Of a DNA stretch of 64,000 bases, positions 35,272 through 43,500 are shown in pieces (positions within the stretch are counted from its first letter, which is position 1; every line of letters begins with the position of its first letter). Location: the NCBI GenBank assembly GCA_046292445.1, contig JBKBQT010000016.1, forward strand, positions 7,518 through 71,517, written 5' to 3'. The notes beneath the pieces are model-generated. The model had not been told where the DNA came from. It ran no database searches and saw only the letters and a list, made by a program, of their open reading frames with translations. The position numbers were made by a program, and so were the translations under genes. Source of the DNA: CALIZF01 sp046292445 (GTDB taxonomy: Bacteria; Pseudomonadota; Alphaproteobacteria; Rhodobacterales; Rhodobacteraceae).

Positions 35272-35560
35272 CGCCATGATCGAGAGCGAAGATCGTGCGT
35301 CCGGTGGCCGCCTCGTGCTGCGCCGCGGCGGCGCCGAGGCCGAGCTGACCTGGACCACCCTCGCGCCGGGCCGGATCGCCGCCGACCATACCGGCGTGCC
35401 GGAGGCGCTGCGCGGCACCGGCGCCGGGCTGGCGCTGGTGCAGCGGCTGGTCGAGATGGCGCGGGCCGAAGGGCTGCGCATCGAGCCGCGCTGTTCCTTC
35501 GTCGCCGCCCAGGCGCGGCGGCACCCGGACTGGGCGGATGTCTTTGCGCCCCTGCCCTAA
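35264..35560 (+). CDS. Small GNAT-like acetyltransferase (YjdJ/NATD1 type)
   Basis: 98 residues, the size of the compact YjdJ/NATD1 subgroup. ITHTxVPxxLRGTGAG-like core appears as ADHTGVPEALRGTGAG, with the acetyl-CoA loop, followed by LRIEPRCSFVAAQARRHPDW, a family hallmark. Substrates are unknown. It begins inside scoB (8-bp overlap) and meets the lytic transglycosylase gene tail to tail with a 4-bp overlap. Confidence 0.85.
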   Translation: MTDAMIESEDRASGGRLVLRRGGAEAELTWTTLAPGRIAADHTGVPEALRGTGAGLALVQRLVEMARAEGLRIEPRCSFVAAQARRHPDWADVFAPLP

Positions 35561-36450
35561 CCGCCCGCCCGCACGACGCGGAACACGCAAGGATCGGTCA
35601 CGAGTTCCGGCGGGCTGACGCACAGGCCCTGCGCCACCTGCCAGGCGGCGAGCACCTTGGGCACATAGTCCCGCGTCTCGGCATAGGGCGGCACGCCGCC
35701 GCTCGCGCGCACCGCCCCTTCGCCTGCGTTGTAGGCCGCGATCACCATCAGCGGATCGCGGTCGAAATGCCGCATGAGCCAGTCGAGATAGGCCACGCCG
35801 CCCTTGATGTTCTGCGCCGGGTCCGTCGCATCGGTCACGCCGAACCGCGTCGCGGTGGCGGGGATGAGCTGCATTAGGCCCTGCGCCCCGGCATGGCTGA
35901 CCGCATCGGGGCGACCCGCGCTCTCGATCCCGATCACGGCAAGGACGAGCGCGGGGGAAACCTCGGTCCCGATCGTCGCGCGCAGGATGTCGGTGCCATA
36001 GCGGCGCGCGATGTCCTGCAGGTGCTGGAGCCGCGGCGCCGATACCCGCGTCCCGGCCGGCCCGTCCGACAAAGCGGCGAGCGCCCGCCCGAACCGGCCG
36101 TCCACGGCGCCCAGCGCCGGCGGCACCGCATCCCAGAACCAGCCGTAGCGCGACGACGGTGGCATGCCGGGCGCGCGCGGCGCCTCGGCCGTGCCGGGGG
36201 ATTCAGCCTCGGAAGGCGTCCCGGGCCGCGGGCGCACGACGGGCAGCGCGGCCAGCAGGCGCTTCTGCTCCTCGGGGTCGATCTGCACGATGGCGCGCGG
36301 GCCGCCGCCGGGGGCCGGCGGCTTGAGGCTGCGAAAGGTGAAATCCGCCCGCTCCTGCGCTGCGGCCAGCGCCGGCCCGAGCGCGAGGGCAAGCCCCCAC
36401 GCGATCACTGCCGGGGCGCCCCGCGCCCCGCCCTGCCGTCCTGCCACCAT
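35557..36450 (-). CDS. Lytic transglycosylase
   Basis: 297 residues with a signal peptide (about 1-30, ending LAAAQ). The SLT domain begins near 155; the catalytic glutamate is in VIGIESAGRP, followed by SHAGAQGLMQLIPATA and AAYNAGEGAVRASGG. It cleaves peptidoglycan between MurNAc and GlcNAc in the periplasm. The ATG at 36450 starts a normal signal peptide; the in-frame Met at 36510 only adds a charged leader. Confidence 0.9.
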   Translation of the reverse strand: MVAGRQGGARGAPAVIAWGLALALGPALAAAQERADFTFRSLKPPAPGGGPRAIVQIDPEEQKRLLAALPVVRPRPGTPSEAESPGTAEAPRAPGMPPSSRYGWFWDAVPPALGAVDGRFGRALAALSDGPAGTRVSAPRLQHLQDIARRYGTDILRATIGTEVSPALVLAVIGIESAGRPDAVSHAGAQGLMQLIPATATRFGVTDATDPAQNIKGGVAYLDWLMRHFDRDPLMVIAAYNAGEGAVRASGGVPPYAETRDYVPKVLAAWQVAQGLCVSPPELVTDPCVFRVVRAGG

Positions 36451-36813
36451 CGTCCGGGTCCTGCTCGACCTCTGATCCGTTGTTTTGTGCAGCGTCGCAG
36501 AGACCGGCACGTCATGCCAGCGGTTGATTCCCGCGGCCGCGAATCACGGACCGGCGATGCAATCACGCCACGCGCCCCGACCGTCCAAGCGCGGCTGGAA
36601 AACCTTTTTATCGTAATTTATCATGAAGATAACCAGGAACATCCAATACGTTTCAACAGCCCGAAAATACCCGAACCCCGCCCAATTCGCGCCACGTTTG
36701 AGGGGCCTTATGCATCCATGCCGAGACGGAAGGCAGACCGGAACAGAGGCCGGGATGACGCCGGAAAGCAAGGCAAGAACCGAGCACACATCCTCAGACA
36801 AGGGACATGCACC
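36451..36813. other. Divergent gap before the pilin-like gene
   Basis: 363 bp. It holds the palindrome at 36525-36546 and a clear AT-rich patch at about 36600-36665, the most AT-rich stretch of the neighbourhood, which probably contains the pilin promoter. No tRNA or protein with family support was seen. Confidence 0.5.
36525..36546. promoter_or_regulatory. Palindrome in the transglycosylase/pilin gap
   Basis: TGATTC at 36525-36530 and GAATCA at 36541-36546 flank CCGCGGCCGC; the centre is itself nearly symmetrical. A possible operator, about 75 bp from the transglycosylase start. Confidence 0.4.
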
Positions 36814-37044
36814 ATGAAACTCTTCAACCTCTTCAAGACCTTCCGTTCGGACGAATCGGGCGCCGTGACGGTGGACTGGGTCGTTCTGACCGCTGCGATC
36901 GTCGGCCTCGGCATCGTCGTGATGCAGACCGTTGGCGGCGGGATCGGAAGCCTCGCTAGCAGCATCAGCACGAGTGTGTCCGAAACCCAAGTCGGCTACC
37001 CCGGCAGCACCGGCGGCACCGGCGGTAGCGGCGGCGGCGGCTGA
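36814..37044 (+). CDS. Flp-like type IVb pilin
   Basis: 76 residues. After a short leader (MKLFNLFKTFRSDESG) the prepilin-like junction G/AVTVD is followed by the hydrophobic helix WVVLTAAIVGLGIVVM. Type IVb pilins have Glu at position 5 of the mature protein; here the residue is Asp. The tail is Gly/Ser/Thr-rich (STGGTGGSGGGG). Pilus subunit or pseudopilin function is inferred. A strong terminator follows. The leader and helix are nearly repeated in the next small gene. Confidence 0.75.
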   Translation: MKLFNLFKTFRSDESGAVTVDWVVLTAAIVGLGIVVMQTVGGGIGSLASSISTSVSETQVGYPGSTGGTGGSGGGG

Positions 37045-37067
37045 TCCATCGCGGATCCGTCGGGACA

Positions 37068-37096
37068 GGCCGCGCCCCAAGGGGACGCGGCCTTTT
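37068..37096 (+). terminator. Intrinsic terminator after the first pilin-like gene
   Basis: GGCCGCGCCCC at 37068-37078 pairs with GGGG-A-CGCGGCC at 37081-37092 (11 bp with one bulged A), followed by TTTT. The pilin-like gene is therefore probably a separate, strongly terminated transcript. Confidence 0.88.
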
Positions 37097-37249
37097 CCGT
37101 TCCGCGCCAGCCGCAGCGACCGGCAGGACAGAACGGCAAAAGGCAAAGACCCCACGAACGCCCTCACTTTCGCCCCATTCGCCCCGGACACTGCCGGCAT
37201 CGACGTTCTCCACCACTGCGATGCCTCAGCACAGGGAAGGAACCGCACC

Positions 37250-37453
37250 ATGAAGCTTGACCCGATCAGGGCCGCCCGGCGGTTCCTCCGTTCAGACCTC
37301 GGCGCCGTCACGGTGGACTGGGTCGTTCTGACCGCGGCCGTCATCGGCATGGCCATGCTCGTCCTGATGCCGGTCGCCCTCGGCACCGAGACGCTGGCCG
37401 ATTCGGTCGGCGGCAGCATCGCGGGCGTCGTCGCCGGATACGGCAACAACTGA
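37250..37453 (+). CDS. Second Flp-like type IVb pilin
   Basis: 67 residues, MKLDPIRAARRFLRSDLG then AVTVDWVVLTAAVIGMAMLV. The 12-residue AVTVDWVVLTAA block is identical to the first pilin-like gene, again with Asp at mature position 5. The C-terminus is shorter and lacks the Gly-rich tail. Duplicated minor and major subunits are possible. It has its own gap of 153 bp after the terminator, so it is probably expressed separately. Confidence 0.74.
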   Translation: MKLDPIRAARRFLRSDLGAVTVDWVVLTAAVIGMAMLVLMPVALGTETLADSVGGSIAGVVAGYGNN

Positions 37454-37586
37454 CCGAACCTGCCGCGAGGCGGGCGGTTGTGCCATCTTCCTGCCCGGAT
37501 TGACGCTTAGGACTTCGGATCAGGCATGCGACAGGCTGCGGATCGCGAGGCGACCGCGGCGAGAGATCGGGAAAGGGTGACGACCG

Positions 37587-38429
37587 ATGCGGATGATCTT
37601 CGGGCTTGTTCTTGTGGCGGGGCTGGGGCTGGCCGGTTTCGCCGTCTACATGGTCAAGAGCTATGTCGGCCAGACCGAAGCGGCGTTGCGCGCCGAACGG
37701 GCCGCGCGGGCGCAGGCGGTGCCAACGGTGCCGGTGATGGTCGTCAACAAGCCCATCGCTTTCGGCGCCCCCCTCACCCCCGCTGACGTGCAGGTGGTGA
37801 GCTGGCCCAAGAACGCCCTGCCCGACGGCGTCTTTGCCGACCTCGCCGCGCTCTTCCCGGAAGCGGGCAAGAACCGGACCGTGGTGCGCCCGATGGAAAA
37901 GTTCGAACCCGTGCTGGCCGTCAAGGTGACTGCGCCGGGCGAGGATGCGGGGCTGACGACGCGGCTCGGGCGCGGCATGCGCGCCTTTGCGATCAAGGTC
38001 GATGTCGCCTCGGGCGTCTCCGGCTTTCTGCGGCCCGAGGATCGGGTGGATATCTACTGGACCGGGTTGAGCCCGAATGGCGACGGCGAGATCACGCGGC
38101 TGATCGAAACGGGCGTGCGCATCGTCGCCGTGGACCAGACGGCCGATGCCGAACGCAGCACCGGCGCGATGATCGCCCGCACCGTGACGGTCGAATCGAG
38201 TCCGCAGCAGGTCGCGACCCTCGCCCAGGCGCAGGCCACGGGCCGCCTTGCGCTGTCGCTCGTGGGCGTGGGCGATACCGAAACGTCGCGGTCGGTCGAG
38301 GTCACGCGGCGCGACCTTCTCGGCCTTGCGGCCGAAAGCGCGGTCGTTGCGACGCAAGAAAAAGTCTGCACGATCCGCACGCGGCGCGGCGCCGATGTCA
38401 TGGAAATGCCGATCCCCTGCACCAACTGA
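37587..38429 (+). CDS. cpaB: Flp pilus assembly protein CpaB
   Basis: 280 residues: one N-terminal membrane helix (MRMIFGLVLVAGLGLAGFAVY), then the SAF domain (VNKPIAFGAPLTPADVQVVSWP) and the RcpC/CpaB domain (GVSGFLRPEDRVDIYWTG). CpaB is a periplasmic part of the Tad/Flp pilus secretion channel. The remaining tad genes (cpaC, tadA, tadB, tadC, prepilin peptidase) do not follow; a terminator and a tRNA do. The main locus is probably elsewhere. Confidence 0.88.
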   Translation: MRMIFGLVLVAGLGLAGFAVYMVKSYVGQTEAALRAERAARAQAVPTVPVMVVNKPIAFGAPLTPADVQVVSWPKNALPDGVFADLAALFPEAGKNRTVVRPMEKFEPVLAVKVTAPGEDAGLTTRLGRGMRAFAIKVDVASGVSGFLRPEDRVDIYWTGLSPNGDGEITRLIETGVRIVAVDQTADAERSTGAMIARTVTVESSPQQVATLAQAQATGRLALSLVGVGDTETSRSVEVTRRDLLGLAAESAVVATQEKVCTIRTRRGADVMEMPIPCTN

Positions 38430-38467
38430 CCGGGCGCACGAAAAGCCCTGCCGCAATGCCGGGCCTG

Positions 38468-38503
38468 AAAACGCGCCGCCCCCGCCGGGGCGGCGCCGCC
38501 TTT
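38468..38503. terminator. Bidirectional terminator between cpaB and tRNA-Leu
   Basis: GCGCCGCCCC at 38473-38482 and GGGGCGGCGC at 38487-38496 form a perfect 10-bp stem with a CGCC loop. On the minus strand it is followed by G then TTTT, and on the plus strand by CGCCTTT. It should end tRNA transcription and, more weakly, cpaB. Confidence 0.85.
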
Positions 38504-38519
38504 CCGGCGACCTCCGCTT

Positions 38520-38603
38520 TGGTGCCCGCGGCGAGACTCGAACTCGCACGGCCGAAGCCTGGGGATTTTAAGTCCCCTGTGTCTACCGTTCCACCACGCG
38601 GGC
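38520..38603 (-). tRNA. tRNA-Leu (anticodon UAA)
   Basis: On the minus strand the acceptor GCCCGCG pairs perfectly with CGCGGGC, followed by A and an encoded CCA. The anticodon stem GGGGA/TCCCC encloses loop CTTAAAA, giving anticodon TAA (bases 38568-38570). The T arm is GCGAG-TTCGAGT-CTCGC and a long variable arm marks a class II tRNA, consistent with Leu. It reads UUA and UUG codons. Confidence 0.96.
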
Positions 38604-38740
38604 GCGGCGCGACGCTAGCCGGTCGGGCCCGCAAGGGGAACCCGTCGCTGCGGCACGCCATGCCAAGGCCGGCGGCACGGGATTTGACACGGCTGCAGGC
38701 AATGCCCACCTTCGCGCTGCACACGATCCGGAGACACCCG

Positions 38741-39952
38741 ATGCCCCGCCGCCTTGCCGCAGCATTCGCAACCGGCCTCACCCTTGCCGCGCCGTCGGTG
38801 ACGGCCCAGACCGACACCCTGACGGGCGAAGCCTTCTATCGCGAGCGGATTGCGCTCGACCCCGGTGCGCTCCTGCTGGTCGAGGCGCGCGGCGCGGGGG
38901 GCGAGGCGCTGGCCGAGGTGCGGGTGCCGACCGAGGGGCGGCAGGTGCCGCTCGGCTTTTCGCTCGCCGTGCCGTCCGGGGCGGCGATCACGCTGCATGC
39001 CGGCCTCTTTTCGGGCGGGATGCCGCAATTCCTGTCGGGGCCGGTCAGCGTTCCGGCGGACCGCGACACCGGCGCGCTTCCCCCGATCCTGCTGACCCGC
39101 GAAGCCGCGACCGTCATGGCCTCCACCTTCCGCTGCGGCGACATCGCGGTGGCGGTGCGCCTGACCGAGGCCGGCGTGCGCCTGCGAAGCGGCGGCGCGG
39201 TGCATGACCTCGTGCCGGAACCCGCCGCCTCGGGCGCGCGCTACACCGGGCCGGGCGCGCAGTTCTGGTCGCGCGGCAACTCTGCCAGCGTCAGCCTCGA
39301 TGGCGCGGAGCTGCCCGAATGCGCGCCGACGATCCCGCCCACGCTGCTCCCGCTGACGGCCCGCGGCACCGAGCCGTTCTGGCGGCTCGACCTTGCCGGG
39401 GGCGAGGCCCGTTTCAACCCGATGGGCGGGGTGGAAACGGCCGAACCGCTGCCGGCCGCCGAAGCGCTGGCCGAGGGCCTGCGGTTCACGCTCGGCTCGG
39501 GGCGCGTCGTCACCCTGACCGAGGCGATCTATCGCGACGCGATGACCGGCATGCCCATGCCGCTGACCGCGACGATCACGCAGGATGGCGAAACGCTGGT
39601 CGGCGGGGCGGGCGATCCGCGCGCGCTGCTGACGGGCGGGGAATGGCGGGCGGTCGCGCTCGAGGGCGCGGCGCTGCCCGCGGATGCCGAGATCACGCTC
39701 GCCTTCCTCGAAGGCGACAGGGTCGCCGGCAAATCGGCCTGCAACCGCTACATGGGCAGCCTTGCCCTGACCGGCGAGGGTGTGACCTTCGGACAGATGG
39801 CCGGAACGATGATGGCCTGCCCCGATCCGCTGATGACGCTGGAGCGCCGCTGGCTCGACGGACTCGCGGCCGTGAGCCGGTTCGATATCGGCGAGGGCGG
39901 CGCGCTCGTCCTCTATGTCGGCGATACCGAGTTCGCCCTGCTGGAACGCTAG
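38741..39952 (+). CDS. Secreted multidomain envelope protein (YbaY-, MliC-, COG3650- and META/HslJ-like domains)
   Basis: 403 residues with a signal peptide (about 1-21, MPRRLAAAFATGLTLAAPSVTAQ). Domains by eye: a YbaY-like beta sandwich (about 24-128), an MliC-type lysozyme-inhibitor-like segment (FRCGDIAVAVRL, about 130-195), a COG3650 segment (ARGTEPFWRLDL, about 205-290) and a META/HslJ domain (about 300-400) with ACNRYMGSLALTGE and TMMACPD. Stress-related envelope protection, perhaps lysozyme inhibition, is inferred. The start at 38741 is fixed by the signal peptide. Confidence 0.8.
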   Translation: MPRRLAAAFATGLTLAAPSVTAQTDTLTGEAFYRERIALDPGALLLVEARGAGGEALAEVRVPTEGRQVPLGFSLAVPSGAAITLHAGLFSGGMPQFLSGPVSVPADRDTGALPPILLTREAATVMASTFRCGDIAVAVRLTEAGVRLRSGGAVHDLVPEPAASGARYTGPGAQFWSRGNSASVSLDGAELPECAPTIPPTLLPLTARGTEPFWRLDLAGGEARFNPMGGVETAEPLPAAEALAEGLRFTLGSGRVVTLTEAIYRDAMTGMPMPLTATITQDGETLVGGAGDPRALLTGGEWRAVALEGAALPADAEITLAFLEGDRVAGKSACNRYMGSLALTGEGVTFGQMAGTMMACPDPLMTLERRWLDGLAAVSRFDIGEGGALVLYVGDTEFALLER

Positions 39953-40026
39953 GATCGCCCGCGCGGCGCGTGGACGGGCGGGGTTGCGACCGGCGCGCCG
40001 CGCTGTCGGCAGGGCGCGCCGCGGCG

Positions 40027-40491
40027 CTATCCGGGCGCGTCCTTCACCGCCTCCATCGCGACATAGGTCGAGGTCGAGGCGACATGCGGCAGCGCGCCGA
40101 TCCGCTCGGCAAGCACGCGGCGATAGGCGCCGATATCGGCGGTGCGCACCTTGAGCAGATAGTCGAAGCCGCCGGCGATCATGTGGCACTGCTCGATCTC
40201 GGGCACCGTCAGCACCGCCCGGTTGAACGCCTGCAGCGCCGCCTCGCGCGTGTCGGACAGCCGAACCTCGACGAAGGCGACATGCGCAAGCCCCATGCGG
40301 ATCGGATCGAGCACGGCGCGATAGCCGGTAATGACCCCCGCCGCCTCGAGCCGCCGGAGCCGCGCCTGCGTCGGCGATTTCGACAGACCGACCCGGCGCG
40401 CCAGTTCGACGACCGGAATGCGCCCTTCGGCGGCAAGGACGGCGAGAATGGCCCGGTCCGTCCGGTCGAGGTCCGCCAATCCATCCTGCAT
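40027..40491 (-). CDS. putR: Lrp/AsnC-family regulator, probable proline-utilisation regulator PutR
   Basis: 154 residues: an N-terminal HTH (LDRTDRAILAVLAAEGRIPV, then ARRVGLSKSPTQARLRRLE) and a C-terminal RAM domain (VAFVEVRLSD, DYLLKVRTADIGAYRR). It is divergent from putA with 103 bp between starts, the arrangement of alphaproteobacterial PutR, which activates putA in response to proline. Convergent with the META-domain gene. Confidence 0.9.
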   Translation of the reverse strand: MQDGLADLDRTDRAILAVLAAEGRIPVVELARRVGLSKSPTQARLRRLEAAGVITGYRAVLDPIRMGLAHVAFVEVRLSDTREAALQAFNRAVLTVPEIEQCHMIAGGFDYLLKVRTADIGAYRRVLAERIGALPHVASTSTYVAMEAVKDAPG

Positions 40492-40506
40492 CGTCCTGCC
40501 CCCCTC

Positions 40507-40517
40507 TTCGGGCCGAT
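40507..40517. promoter_or_regulatory. Putative PutR operator, distal half
   Basis: TTCGGGCCGAT, an imperfect palindrome. It lies exactly 30 bp from the matching site at 40537 and shares nine of eleven bases with it. Confidence 0.5.
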
Positions 40518-40536
40518 CGCCTGCGCGCGGGCGATC

Positions 40537-40547
40537 TTCGGTCCGAA
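40537..40547. promoter_or_regulatory. Putative PutR operator, proximal half
   Basis: TTCGGTCCGAA, a perfect palindrome around one central base, in the putR/putA gap. The 30-bp spacing to the first copy equals about three helical turns, as expected for an Lrp-type oligomer wrapping DNA. Confidence 0.52.
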
Positions 40548-40594
40548 AGCCTCCATGCGTTCGGCTATCATGCTGCATCGCTCTTGCCGAGGCC

Positions 40595-43500
40595 ATGCCG
40601 ATGACCACTGCCCGCGCCCCTATCCAGCCAGCCCCCGACCCCTGGGCGATCATCGACGGGGCAGCCCGCGCGCCCGAAGGGCCGCTGCTGGGGCAACTCG
40701 TCGCCGCCGCGGGCCTCGATGCGCCCGCCCGCGCCGCCGTCGCGGCCCATGCCGCCGATCTCGTCCGCGCGATCCGCGCCGGCGGCGGGCCCGGCCTGAT
40801 GGAGACGGTTCTCGCCGAATACGGCCTTTCGACCGACGAGGGCGTGGCGCTGATGTGCCTGGCCGAGGCGCTGCTGCGGGTGCCCGACGCGGCGACGATG
40901 GATGCGCTGATCGCGGACAAGATCGCGCCCGGCGACTGGGGCCGGCATCTCGGCCGCTCGGCCTCGAGCCTCGTGAATGCCTCGACCTGGGCGCTGATGC
41001 TGACCGGCCGGGTGCTCGACGACAGGGGCGCAGGGGCGGATGGGGGGCTGGCGGCGCGACTGACCGGCGCGGTCCGGCGGCTGGGCGAACCGGTGATCCG
41101 CGCCGCCGTCGCAGCCGCGATGCGCGAGATGGGGCGGCAGTTCGTCCTGGGCGAGACGATCGCGGCCGCCATGGCCCGCGCGGCCCCGGACGAGGATCGG
41201 GGCGTCGCCCACAGCTACGACATGCTCGGCGAGGCGGCGCGAACCGGGGCGGATGCCGCGCGCTACCATGCCGCCTATCTCGCCGCGATCGAGGCCGCGG
41301 CGGCCCGCGCCGCGATCCCGGCCGCGCCGGGCGTTTCGGTCAAGCTTTCGGCCCTGCATCCGCGCTACGAGGCGGCACAGGCGGCGCGGGTGCTCGGCGA
41401 CCTTGCCCCCCGCCTCGGCACCCTCGCGCGCCGCGCCGCCGCGCTCGGCGTGCCGCTGACCATCGATGCCGAAGAAGCCGACCGCCTCGCCCTGTCGCTG
41501 CGGGTCGTCGAGGCGGTGCTGCCCGATCCCGCGCTGGCCGGCTGGGACGGATTCGGCGTCGTCGTGCAGGCCTATGGCCGCCGCGCCGGGGCGGTGATCG
41601 ACTGGCTCGACGCGCTCGCCACCCGGCTCGACCGCCGCATCACGGTGCGGCTGGTCAAGGGCGCCTATTGGGACAGCGAGATAAAGCGGGCGCAGGCGCT
41701 GGGGCTCGAAAGCTTCCCCGTCCTGACCCGCAAGCCGGCAACGGATGTCAGCTACATCGCCTGCGCGCGGCGCCTCCTGCAGCGGACAGACCGCATCTAT
41801 CCGCAATTCGCCACCCACAACGCCCATACCATGGCCGCCGTCCTGCACATCGCCGCCGCCGAAGGGGTGCCGCTGGCGGCCTTCGAGTTCCAGCGGCTGC
41901 ATGGCATGGGCGAACGGCTGCACGCCGCGGTGAGCGCGCGCCACGGCACGCGGCACCGCGTCTATGCCCCGGTCGGCGCGCACCGCGACCTGCTCGCCTA
42001 TCTCGTGCGGCGGCTGCTGGAGAACGGCGCGAATTCGAGCTTCGTCAACCGGATCGTGGATCTGTCGCTGCCGCCCGAAACGGTCGCCGCCTGCCCCTTC
42101 GCCGCGCTGGGCGCCGCGGGCACCGCCGAGAACCCGGCGATCACCCCCGGCGCCGCGCTTTTTGCCCCGCGCCGCAATGCCCGCGGCTGGGACATCGCCG
42201 ATGGCGCCGACCGGGCGGCGCTCGACGCGGCGCGCGCGCCCTTTCGCGAGAGCGGGTTCGCCGCCGCCCCCATCCTCGCGGATGACGCAGCGGGCGGCGA
42301 GGCCCGCCGGGCGACCCGCGGCATCGCCAGCCCCGCCACCGGCACGCCGGTCGGCACCGTGGCCGAGGCGGGCGCGGCCGATATCGCCGCCGCGCTCGAC
42401 GCCGCCCGGCCCTGGGCCGCCGAGGCCGCATCGCGTGCCGCCACCCTTCGCCGCGCCGCCGACCTGATGGAGGCCGATCACGGCGCCCTCCTTGCCCTGC
42501 TCGCGCGCGAGGCGGGCAAGACCCTGCCCGACGCGCTGGCCGACCTGCGCGAGGCCGTGGATTTCCTGCGCTATTACGCGGATCGCGCCGAGATGCTGGG
42601 CCGGCCTGCGCGCGGGATCGTCGCGGCCATCGCCCCCTGGAACTTTCCGCTGGCCATCTTCACCGGCCAGATCGCGGCGGCGCTCGCCGCCGGCAACGGC
42701 GTGATCGCCAAGCCGGCCGAACAGACGCCGCTGATCGCCCACCGGGCCGTGATGCTCCTGCGGCAGGCGGGGGTGCCGGGGGCGGCGCTGCAATGCCTGC
42801 CGGGCGCAGGCCCGACGGTCGGCGCCGCACTGACGCGCGATCCGCGCATCGCCGCCGTCGCCTTCACCGGCGGCACCGACACCGCCCGCAGCATCCGGCA
42901 GGCGATGGCGGACCATCTCGCCCCCGGCGCGCCGCTGATCGCCGAGACCGGCGGGCTCAACGCGATGATCGTCGATTCGACCGCCCTGCCCGAACAGGCG
43001 GTGCGCGACATCCTCGCCTCGGCGTTCCAGTCGGCCGGGCAGCGCTGTTCGGCGCTGCGCATGCTCTATGTGCAGGCCGAGATCGCCCCGGCGCTGACGG
43101 ACATGCTCACCGGCGCGATGGCCGCGCTGACCCTCGGCGATCCGTGGGACATCGCAACGGACATCGGGCCGGTGATCGACGAGGATGCGCAGGGTACCCT
43201 CGCCGCCCATGTCGAGGCCGCGCGGCAGTCCGGGCGGCTGATCGCGCAGGGGCCGGCACCGTCGGCAGGCCATTTCATCGCCCCCGCCCTGATCCGTGTC
43301 GGCGGTATCGCCGATCTCGGCGGGCGCGAGACGTTCGGGCCGGTGCTGCATGTCGCGACCTTTCCCGCCGGCGGAATCGGGTCTGTGATCGACGCGATCA
43401 ACGCCACCGGCTATGGCCTGACCTTCGCGTTGCACAGCCGGATCGACGCGCGGGTGCAGGACGTGCTGGGGCGGGTGCGGGCAGGCAACCGCTATATCAA

